Shown in pieces: positions 8,453 through 15,618 of a stretch of 40,121 bases of DNA; within the stretch, counting starts at the first letter, position 1; each line of letters opens with the position of its first letter. The notes beneath the pieces were generated by a model. The model was not told where the DNA came from and did not search any database. It saw only the letters and a list, made by a program, of their open reading frames with translations. Both the position numbers and the translations under genes were made by a program. Origin of the DNA: Nanobdellota archaeon (GTDB lineage: Archaea > Nanobdellota > Nanobdellia > Pacearchaeales > GW2011-AR1); NCBI GenBank assembly GCA_022561055.1, contig JADFRY010000008.1:1-40121 (forward strand). Direction: 5' to 3'.

Positions 8453-8562
8453 AAGCCCCACCGCGTTCATGGTAAGCTTGGCACTCTCTCGGAGATGTTT
8501 GTTTTATTTTTTAATTCTTTTAATTTAACAGTGATTTAACAAATGAAAGCTTGTTTTTAAAC

Positions 8563-8593
8563 AACCTGTATGGTTCCTATACATGTACAGGTT
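8563..8593. promoter_or_regulatory. Inverted repeat AACCTGTA-(15)-TACAGGTT
   Basis: Perfect 8-bp arms, about 70 bp upstream of the 8662 ORF. Confidence 0.4.
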
Positions 8594-8661
8594 CTGTATA
8601 ATTGAAAGGAGGTTTTGTGCTTGACAGATAGATTTAAAAGCAAAGCAATAGTTGATTTTTT

Positions 8662-9114
8662 ATGGGATTAGTAAAGAAAATAGCTACAAAGTTGCCTTTG
8701 GTTAGTCTAATGGAGCATGTTGTTATAACTCGAGACAAGGATATTATGAGAGGTAAGGGTTTGGCAAAGGCAATTGGTCATTCGGTTTATGCTGCTGCTT
8801 TCCTTGCAGGATCATTCATTTATACAAATAGAGCATTAGATACTGGTGAATTTAATTGGTCTAAACAATCTCAAGTAATGGATGAACGATGGGAAGAAGC
8901 AGAAGCCAGAAGGCAGGAGCATAAAGAACTGGAGACTTCTCTTTTCGGCGCAGATGGAACTAGTGGTCTTGCAGATATTAATGGCGATGGTAGTTTAAGC
9001 TCTTCTGAAAGAGCTGATGCTTATGCTAGAATGGGAATTGAGCCTACTTTCCAAACACCTTCTATAGAACAACTTAGAGAAGGAGTAGAAAGTTATGAAG
9101 GAGATGGTAAATAA
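8662..9114 (+). CDS. Hypothetical protein with EF-hand/dockerin-like Ca-binding loop
   Basis: DINGDGSLSSSERADAYARMGI; N-terminal hydrophobic segment AAAFLAGSFIY. Confidence 0.6.
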   Translation: MGLVKKIATKLPLVSLMEHVVITRDKDIMRGKGLAKAIGHSVYAAAFLAGSFIYTNRALDTGEFNWSKQSQVMDERWEEAEARRQEHKELETSLFGADGTSGLADINGDGSLSSSERADAYARMGIEPTFQTPSIEQLREGVESYEGDGK

Positions 9115-9196
9115 AATGGAAACCCCCTTCAATAAGTGCCCTGAGGACTAATTAGTGTGTAAAAATGTTTAATAAGAGCCATAATAGTATTTATTC

Positions 9197-10582
9197 ATGA
9201 AAGGGAAAGAAACACTAACCAAAGAAAAGATAAAATGTATTAATAAGGTAATAGATAAATGGCTAGGCTATCAAAAGATAATTAAGAGAATTCCAGGAAT
9301 GTCTGTAGGGATTATTCATAAAGATAATATTATTTTTAGTAAGGGATATGGATATGAGAATATCAAAACTAAAAAACCAACAACCGATGAAACCCTTTAT
9401 AGAATCGCCTCCAACTCAAAGATGTTTACTGCAATTTCAATCATGCAATTGGTAGAATCTGAAAAGTTGCGCTTGGATGACCCAATAGTAAAATATCTTT
9501 CTTGGTTAAAAAAAGATGATGGAATGACTATAAGACAATTATTAACTCATAGCTCTGGAATAAATAGGGATGGAGAAACATCCCACTGGATAGATGATAA
9601 TTTTCCAAATATAAAAGAAATAAAAGAACATGTAAGCAAGGGAGCCATGACATATAATCCTATTGAGAAATTTAAATATTCCAACCTTGGATATTCTTTA
9701 TTGGGCAATATTATCGAAGAAGTAGCTGGAAAATCCTATGATCAATATGTCAAGGAGAATATTATAGAAAAATTAAATTTGAAAGATACTTATCCAGACA
9801 TTAATGAAGAAGCGGAGAACAAATTAGCGACTGGTTACGGGAGAGATATTCCTGGAGTGGAAAGAGAAATTTTTACCAATCCCTCAACAAATGCGATGGT
9901 TTCCGCAACGGGCTTCATCTCTAACGTTTTGGACTTATGTAAGTTTATGTCCTCCCAATTTTTAGAAAATGATTCTTTGTTGAAATCTCAGACTAAGAAA
10001 GAAATGCAAAGAATTCAATGGGTAGAGGATAAGGGAGACTACAGCATTAATTGGGGACTTGGCTATAATATCTGGAAAGTTGAAAAGTCTAAAATAATTG
10101 GTCATGGGGGAGGTTTTGCAGGATTCACAACTGGAGTTGGTTTTGATAAAGAAAAAGAAATTGGAGTTGCATTACTAACAAATGCATCCGGGAGTAATGC
10201 TTTTGAATTACTCGGTGGAATATTTCATATAATTAATTCAGTCTCAAACCAATACGATTCTCCAGACCAAGAAGAAAGCAAGATAAATCTCGAAAAGTAT
10301 GAAGGAAGGTTCCATGAAAGAGGGGGTGACTTGGAAATTGTTGAGATAAACAAAGAATTATTCTTGTTTTATCCAGAAAATCTTGCCCCTTTCAAAGAAT
10401 TATATAAACTTAAACATAAAGAAGGAGATACATTCATTATAGAAACTGGCGATAGTTTTGATTATATAGGTGAAGAAGCCACGTTTAACTTTGATAAATC
10501 AGGAAAAGTTAATAGATTAAAGGTAGGGCCTAACACATTCATTACCTTTGAAGAATTTTATCAAGGCAAAAAAGCCCCCTAA
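9197..10582 (+). CDS. Serine hydrolase, beta-lactamase class C / PBP4-like family
   Basis: SNSK (SxxK), YSNLGYSLLG (YxN), HGGG motifs and LRLDDPIVKYLSWLKKDDGMTIRQLLTHSSGI. Confidence 0.9.
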   Translation: MKGKETLTKEKIKCINKVIDKWLGYQKIIKRIPGMSVGIIHKDNIIFSKGYGYENIKTKKPTTDETLYRIASNSKMFTAISIMQLVESEKLRLDDPIVKYLSWLKKDDGMTIRQLLTHSSGINRDGETSHWIDDNFPNIKEIKEHVSKGAMTYNPIEKFKYSNLGYSLLGNIIEEVAGKSYDQYVKENIIEKLNLKDTYPDINEEAENKLATGYGRDIPGVEREIFTNPSTNAMVSATGFISNVLDLCKFMSSQFLENDSLLKSQTKKEMQRIQWVEDKGDYSINWGLGYNIWKVEKSKIIGHGGGFAGFTTGVGFDKEKEIGVALLTNASGSNAFELLGGIFHIINSVSNQYDSPDQEESKINLEKYEGRFHERGGDLEIVEINKELFLFYPENLAPFKELYKLKHKEGDTFIIETGDSFDYIGEEATFNFDKSGKVNRLKVGPNTFITFEEFYQGKKAP

Positions 10583-10988
10583 TCCAGACAAACCTTCCTA
10601 GTCTTTTGCCGGCTTCTACTGAATGTTCTCTAGCTATTTTTTCTAATTCAGAAGAATCAGTTATAAGTCCAACATATGGGGGAACATCTCTAGCTATATC
10701 TATACTCCCATCGTAACCAACAATTGCCCTCCTAACAGCCTCCATTGCAGTGCTTTTACTTACTCCAAAAGTCCCTTGAATATCGTGCGTCTCAACTAAT
10801 TTAGAATGAGACATTCCGTTACGATAATTTTCCGCTATATCTGGAAAAGCTTTTTGGACTTCCATTCCTAGTTGTAATGAAAATCTTATTGCTGCTTTTT
10901 GGCTATCTGATAACTCTGCAAAAAATGTGCCTTGCTCAATAAATGAGTTTCCCACTTCTGCCGTACTTGAATCTGTTAATTCTATCAT
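10542..10988 (-). CDS. Hypothetical protein with HTH-like segment
   Basis: FPDIAENYRNGMSHSKLVETHDIQGTFGVSKSTAMEAVRRAIVG resembles a helix-turn-helix; overlaps the 9197 gene tail-to-tail. Confidence 0.55.
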   Translation of the reverse strand: MIELTDSSTAEVGNSFIEQGTFFAELSDSQKAAIRFSLQLGMEVQKAFPDIAENYRNGMSHSKLVETHDIQGTFGVSKSTAMEAVRRAIVGYDGSIDIARDVPPYVGLITDSSELEKIAREHSVEAGKRLGRFVWIRGLFCLDKILQR

Positions 10989-11034
10989 ACTATACTTGCA
11001 ATTTTTGCCTTTTTAAGTGTTTTTAGTTGGTTTT

Positions 11035-12087
11035 TTATTTTTCCTCTCTACTCTTCGTAATATGATATATCTCGTAAGCTGTAAGAAATACATCGGTCGC
11101 AACTAATGCCTTTGATTCATCTGAAGTACCATCCGGAGACTTCATTGTCATTAAAGTGTGTCCTTCTTTCTCATCTGCAATTCTTCGTGCCAAATCTCTA
11201 TAATTACCATCCCACACATATGAATGTTCAAGCTTTAATTTTAGGGGTCTATATTCAATGGTAGAAACATCTGCTCCTTCCAGTTTTCGTCTTAAAATTC
11301 TTAAATTTAGAAACTCCGCTGTATAAATTCTCAAAGTACCTTCACCCATATCAATTATCTTTAATTTTAATTCTTCTGGTTCTCCTATAATTCCAACACT
11401 TCCTTCTGGGGCGGTTTTAGAAAATTCTGTAATACCCCTTTGAAGCGAGGCACGTGCACTTAAGCTGGAGAGATTTTCCTCAACCCATTCGACAAGTTGT
11501 TGTGAATAAATTTTACTGTCGTTAATGACAGCATTAAATAATCCAGTAAGAGGATTTTCCGGGTCATTTTGATTAGTCATAAGTTTATATTCTTCTCCGC
11601 TTAAAATTAATCTTTCAATACCATCAAAGGACTCTTCTATGGTTCTCCTTTTATCTTCTGGTATATAATCTAAGGTGTTTTCCGGGTCTTCTCTAATTTG
11701 TTTAAGCGTCTCTAAGTCTTGCCTTATTTTTCTTCTCATCAACTTTCTCGTTGCGCTTCCTGCAATTCTTCCTGCATAAACTGCAGGGATTGCAACTGCT
11801 GCATTCTCCAAAATGCTCCCTGACTGAGGGAAGAAAATTTCAGATAATGCAGAATAAAAAGAGCCTGCTAAAAAAGGTGTTATTTTGGCCTTGGTTCTTT
11901 CATATGATCTCATACTTTCTAATTTTGACTCTTCGATCTCTTCTCGCCCTTTTTCCTTAAGATATGGCTTAATTGCTTCATAAATTTTGACTCTTTCTCT
12001 CAACCTATCTGTTACTCCAAATACACCTAACCCAAACCCAGTTACGAAACCTACTGCTGCATCTGCAATTATTTCTTGTAAGTTCAT
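11035..12087 (-). CDS. Hypothetical protein, 350 aa
   Basis: Long open frame with plausible protein composition and glycine-rich hydrophobic stretches; no family recognised. Confidence 0.6.
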   Translation of the reverse strand: MNLQEIIADAAVGFVTGFGLGVFGVTDRLRERVKIYEAIKPYLKEKGREEIEESKLESMRSYERTKAKITPFLAGSFYSALSEIFFPQSGSILENAAVAIPAVYAGRIAGSATRKLMRRKIRQDLETLKQIREDPENTLDYIPEDKRRTIEESFDGIERLILSGEEYKLMTNQNDPENPLTGLFNAVINDSKIYSQQLVEWVEENLSSLSARASLQRGITEFSKTAPEGSVGIIGEPEELKLKIIDMGEGTLRIYTAEFLNLRILRRKLEGADVSTIEYRPLKLKLEHSYVWDGNYRDLARRIADEKEGHTLMTMKSPDGTSDESKALVATDVFLTAYEIYHITKSREEK

Positions 12088-12268
12088 TTTGCTTTTTTAT
12101 TAACCTGCTTTAGCCAATTAATTTATCTATAAACTCTCTTTTAAACTTTTCTAAAGGTTCGGTTTAATAATAAGATTTAAATATTATATTATTGTAGAAT
12201 TTTTATGAAAGTCAGGGCAACTACAGATAAGAGGATATCAGGTAGAGAAGTCCATCATAGTGGAGATA

Positions 12269-12931
12269 TCATTTTAACTTCGAGTATTCAATAAGCATGT
12301 GCCCTCCACACGGCTCATCCCCCTCCCAAAATTTTTCATCTGTAATTCCTAATACTTCTATAGTTGGAAAAACTCTCAAATAAAAACCAGCAACTGAGTC
12401 CTGTTCAATTAATTCTCTAGAGGGTAGAATTCCGCTTCTAATGTATTTATCTATAGCATTATGTAATTTTTCATTTCTATCGAATTCCTCATATTGAATT
12501 TGGTTATGACTTCCATTGTAAGAAGGAACTCTTGCATCCCCAACAAGAAACTCCATTCCTTCTTCTCTTCCGATATCTACTGCATTTCTTATAAGTTTTA
12601 CAGCATGAGAAGCATTTCTATGTTCAGGAATAACCCCTAAACTATAAACAAAGACGGCATTTGCTTTATCTTCGTTATCACTCTCCGCATAGTCATGAAA
12701 AGAGGAATTTCTATTAATAAAATCTTTGAAGTTTGGCAAGAATCTGGCAAACCTTAGTGCTAAAGTTCCTACCAAACTCTCTTCACTAAATGCTCCAAGA
12801 TAGATATGTCCTTTATTTATTCTTTCAGCAATTTTCTTTCTAGAGGCTTGAATCTGTGAGATAAATGCTCTTTTCTCTACATTTATGATACCTTCTAAAT
12901 CTGAAAGATCCAATTTCCTTACTTCTGCCAT
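12269..12931 (-). CDS. GNAT-family N-acetyltransferase
   Basis: VRKLDLSDLEGIINVEKRAF, NAVFVYSLGVIPEHRNASHAVKLIRNAVDIGREEGMEFL (motif A-like). Confidence 0.75.
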   Translation of the reverse strand: MAEVRKLDLSDLEGIINVEKRAFISQIQASRKKIAERINKGHIYLGAFSEESLVGTLALRFARFLPNFKDFINRNSSFHDYAESDNEDKANAVFVYSLGVIPEHRNASHAVKLIRNAVDIGREEGMEFLVGDARVPSYNGSHNQIQYEEFDRNEKLHNAIDKYIRSGILPSRELIEQDSVAGFYLRVFPTIEVLGITDEKFWEGDEPCGGHMLIEYSKLK

Positions 12932-12950
12932 ACTACATTAACCTTAAACC

Positions 12951-13208
12951 TCATTGGTTTCTTAAATTTTGTAGGAATTTTCTGCCTTGTTCTGTGATAT
13001 TAATTACAAAATAAGGTCTTCCGTTAGCGCTATGCTTACTGCGTTTCTTTATTTCTACTGCATTGAAGCTTTCAAGTTCTTTACAATTAAGGACTATAGA
13101 ACGATAACCAGTATTAACCTTTCTTTCCAGTTGTGCATAACTATAAGATTTGCCCTTTGAGAGAATTTCCAGAATCTCTTTTTTAATTTCTTGAGAACTT
13201 CTTTTCAT
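12951..13208 (-). CDS. Winged-helix transcriptional regulator
   Basis: SSQEIKKEILEILSKGKSYSYAQLERKVNTGYRSIVLNCKELESFNAVEI... ITEQGRKFL. Confidence 0.75.
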   Translation of the reverse strand: MKRSSQEIKKEILEILSKGKSYSYAQLERKVNTGYRSIVLNCKELESFNAVEIKKRSKHSANGRPYFVINITEQGRKFLQNLRNQ

Positions 13209-13260
13209 ACTGCAATATAACAGTAAGACTTAAATATAGGTAACTCATAATATTGCAGTA
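13208..13260. promoter_or_regulatory. Perfect 11-bp inverted repeat TACTGCAATAT...ATATTGCAGTA around a TATA-like element
   Basis: Arms at 13208-13218 and 13250-13260; TTAAATATA between them; abuts the wHTH start codon. Confidence 0.65.
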
Positions 13261-13278
13261 ACCGAACCAGTAGATTAA

Positions 13279-13443
13279 ATGAACAAGAAAGAAAAGAAAT
13301 ACCTAGAGGAAGCGTATAAGGATTGTGTTATCTTAGAGAAGAAAAAGGATTTAACAGAATATGGTGCTGGTATGGGTGATTTGTGTTTAAGATTACTTAA
13401 GAAGAAAAGAAAACAGTTTAAATGGATTAAAAACAGAAATTGA
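13279..13443 (+). CDS. Small hypothetical protein, 54 aa
   Basis: MNKKEKKYLEEAYKDCVILEKKKDLTEYGAGMGDLCLRLLKKKRKQFKWIKNRN*; divergent from the wHTH gene; followed by a terminator-like hairpin. Confidence 0.5.
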   Translation: MNKKEKKYLEEAYKDCVILEKKKDLTEYGAGMGDLCLRLLKKKRKQFKWIKNRN

Positions 13444-13445
13444 AT

Positions 13446-13469
13446 AAAAACTCTCTTCGGAGGGTTTTT
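13446..13469 (+). terminator. Hairpin AAAAACTCTC-TTCG-GAGGGTTTTT
   Basis: 10-bp stem (one G-T) with TTCG tetraloop and T-rich 3' side, 3 bp after the 13443 stop. Confidence 0.65.
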
Positions 13470-13603
13470 CTTTAGTTAAAAATGGGTAAAATTATGAAAA
13501 TTAAATTGAAAATTCTTTAAATCTTTCACATTTCCGAGAATAACAAAGTTTAAATACGGTAGGAATTTAGGGGAAATATACCCAAAAAGGGTTTTAAAGA
13601 AAG

Positions 13604-13783
13604 ATGGATGATAAAAAATTCAATAAACTTTATGAAGAATTAAGGGCTATCAAAAGCTTGTTAGTTTTGAACCTGCAGAACGCAGGCATAGAGAGCAAGG
13701 CAATAGCCAAAGCGCTTGGTATGTCTGCAGGAAGATTAAGTCAAATCCATGCGACTAAAAAATACAAAAAGAAAAATGGATAA
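13604..13783 (+). CDS. Small HTH-like protein (tandem paralog 1)
   Basis: MDDKKFNKLYEELRAIKSLLVLNLQNAGIESKAIAKALGMSAGRLSQIHATKKYKKKNG*; below the ORF-track cutoff. Confidence 0.7.
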   Translation: MDDKKFNKLYEELRAIKSLLVLNLQNAGIESKAIAKALGMSAGRLSQIHATKKYKKKNG

Positions 13784-13970
13784 AAAAATAAGTGAAATAT
13801 CTAAAAAATTGGACAAGATTGTAGCCTTGCTTACAATACAAAATATAGAAAATAAAGAAGATAAAATTTATTCATTGAAAAAATTGGGATTTGCCTCTTC
13901 TGAAGTTTCCTCATTGGTAGGCATGACGGATAATGGTGTTAGGAGTTCTAAGGGGTGGAAAAGAAAATGA
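13776..13970 (+). CDS. Small HTH / sigma-region-4-like protein (tandem paralog 2)
   Basis: MDKKISEISKKLDKIVALLTIQNIENKEDKIYSLKKLGFASSEVSSLVGMTDNGVRSSKGWKRK; start overlaps the previous stop (track start 13749 probably too early). Confidence 0.75.
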   Translation: MDKKISEISKKLDKIVALLTIQNIENKEDKIYSLKKLGFASSEVSSLVGMTDNGVRSSKGWKRK

Positions 13971-14146
13971 GCGATGATAAAGATATAAAAGCAGAATTGA
14001 AAAAAATTCAATATTTGTTAGCTGGTGTGCTTTTAAATAGAAATCCCAATGTAAAAGAAACTGCAAAGATTATTGGCTGTTCTGATAAAGTTCTAACAAA
14101 ATTTTATCCAGATAGGTCGAAGAAGAAAAATGCAAAAAAAGAGTGA
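13967..14146 (+). CDS. Small HTH-like protein (tandem paralog 3)
   Basis: MSDDKDIKAELKKIQYLLAGVLLNRNPNVKETAKIIGCSDKVLTKFYPDRSKKKNAKKE; ATGA overlap with the previous gene. Confidence 0.72.
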   Translation: MSDDKDIKAELKKIQYLLAGVLLNRNPNVKETAKIIGCSDKVLTKFYPDRSKKKNAKKE

Positions 14147-14321
14147 AACCCACTTACTGGAAGAAATAAGCTTAAAGCTGGACATTTTAATCCTTATTAA
14201 TTCTATTTCTGGAAAAGAAGGTAAAGAGGCAAAGAAAATTTTGAATAACTTTGCTAAAACTTCTAAATTGAGTAAGAGAGAAATAGAAAGAATTACAGGT
14301 ATAGACAGACATAATTTCTAA
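14130..14321 (+). CDS. Small HTH-like protein (tandem paralog 4)
   Basis: MQKKSETHLLEEISLKLDILILINSISGKEGKEAKKILNNFAKTSKLSKREIERITGIDRHNF; overlaps the previous gene by 17 bp. Confidence 0.7.
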   Translation: MQKKSETHLLEEISLKLDILILINSISGKEGKEAKKILNNFAKTSKLSKREIERITGIDRHNF

Positions 14322-14322
14322 A

Positions 14323-15069
14323 ATGACAAAAGAAAATAGAGTGGAGAAACAGCTTACTGATAGGCTAGTTAGGAGGTTGGGAATTTCTAAAAGAGGAATA
14401 GATATGAAAATTGAGAAAATAAGAAATGATAGAGGTTATGATATTACAAGAAGAGATGCTGCTTTATTGTTAGCTTCTGTAAATAAGATAGACGTATCTA
14501 AATTTGTAACTACTGATAAACTTAAGGAAATAAGAGCTTTGAAAGATAAAGAGTATAGAATAGAATCTAAAAAAACAAAAATCAAAGAGAAAGATAGGGT
14601 TTTGAAGTTCAAAGATATAACAATAAGATCTAAAGATCCTTTTATTCCAAGAAAATTAATTTCTGAAGCCCAAGAAATGAGTCAGTATTATGCTTTATTG
14701 TATATTTTGGAAAATTCGTTAAGGAATTTAATAAGAGAGGCCTACAAAGATAAGAAAGACTTTTTGAAAAAGAAAGTTCCAGATATTGAAAAAGAAATCC
14801 AAAAAATCAAATCAAAAGAAAAATACTTTCAGGAAAAAAGGTTGGATGATTTAGAGTATGCACATCTTGATTGGTTAAAACAAATAATAATAAGAAATTG
14901 GGGAGATTTTATAGATATCTTTAAGGAAAAAGACAAAAACAAACTCCTCCATGAAGTAGAAAAATTTTTGCCCGAAAGACATTGTATAGCACACACCACT
15001 AAATTAAAAGGGCTTGATGCAAACAGAGCAAAATATAAGGTTGATGAGATTTTAAAGATGTACAATTAA
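14323..15069 (+). CDS. Swt1-type HEPN-domain protein with N-terminal DNA-binding-like region
   Basis: YALLYILENSLRNLIREAY plus RHCIAHT (Rx4H HEPN motif); N-terminal LGISKRGIDMKIEKI...RRDAALLLASVNKIDVSKFVTTDKLKEIR. Confidence 0.75.
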   Translation: MTKENRVEKQLTDRLVRRLGISKRGIDMKIEKIRNDRGYDITRRDAALLLASVNKIDVSKFVTTDKLKEIRALKDKEYRIESKKTKIKEKDRVLKFKDITIRSKDPFIPRKLISEAQEMSQYYALLYILENSLRNLIREAYKDKKDFLKKKVPDIEKEIQKIKSKEKYFQEKRLDDLEYAHLDWLKQIIIRNWGDFIDIFKEKDKNKLLHEVEKFLPERHCIAHTTKLKGLDANRAKYKVDEILKMYN

Positions 15070-15075
15070 GAGATA

Positions 15076-15279
15076 TCACAAATAATCCTTCCCTGTCTTC
15101 AAATAACCCTTCCTCTTAAGATGATTGACAATTGCTGTTCTAGCGATGTCAGCCTCGCTATATCTTCCGAATACTTTTTGTTTATGTTGGACTCTTTTCT
15201 TCAGCGCCTTATACACTTCCGCTGGGAGTCTCACAAGTATCGGTTTTACATATTTTGGTTTTTTCTTTGTTTCTTTCAT
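15076..15279 (-). CDS. Ribbon-helix-helix-like small DNA-binding protein
   Basis: ILVRLPAEVYKALKKRV...YSEADIARTAIVNHLKRKG. Confidence 0.6.
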   Translation of the reverse strand: MKETKKKPKYVKPILVRLPAEVYKALKKRVQHKQKVFGRYSEADIARTAIVNHLKRKGYLKTGKDYL

Positions 15280-15342
15280 TTTTAGGTTATCTCCTGAAAA
15301 AATAGCCTATTTAAACATTGCTGAGGTGTAACTAAAAGTTCA

Positions 15343-15416
15343 ATGCCCCCACCGGGATTCGAACCCGGGTCTTCGCCGCGAAAGGGCGATATCCTTGGCC
15401 TCTAGACTATAGGGGC
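15343..15416 (-). tRNA. tRNA-Glu (anticodon TTC)
   Basis: Minus strand GCCCCTATAGTCTAGAGGCCAAGGATATCGCCCTTTCGCGGCGAAGACCCGGGTTCGAATCCCGGTGGGGGCA; all four arms pair. Confidence 0.95.
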
Positions 15417-15461
15417 CTACAACTTTCCTTAGAAAGAAAAGTTCTAGGAGTCAAAAGAACT
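15417..15461 (+). repeat. Dispersed hairpin repeat copy R2
   Basis: CTACAACTTTCCTTAGAAAGAAAAGTTCTAGGAGTCAAAAGAACT, directly abutting the tRNA-Glu 5' end. Confidence 0.8.
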
Positions 15462-15618
15462 ATGAGACTATTCTAATGATCTAGTTATGATAGAAAAATA
15501 TCTCTTTTAAACGTTACTATTGACTTGGAACGATATAAAATCGGAAGACATAAAAAGGTGAATGATAGTGTTTTTATATAGAAAATAAATGTAAATTATT
15601 GCTTTAGAAAGAATTAAA

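Noticed and set aside
10542-10582. 41-bp tail-to-tail overlap between the hydrolase and an HTH-like gene
   Set aside because: Convergent overlaps of this size are common in compact genomes; not pursued as a finding.
7416-15461. Insertion sequence or integrative element with its own recombinase
   Set aside because: No transposase or integrase motif was seen between the repeats; only an island-like layout is supported.
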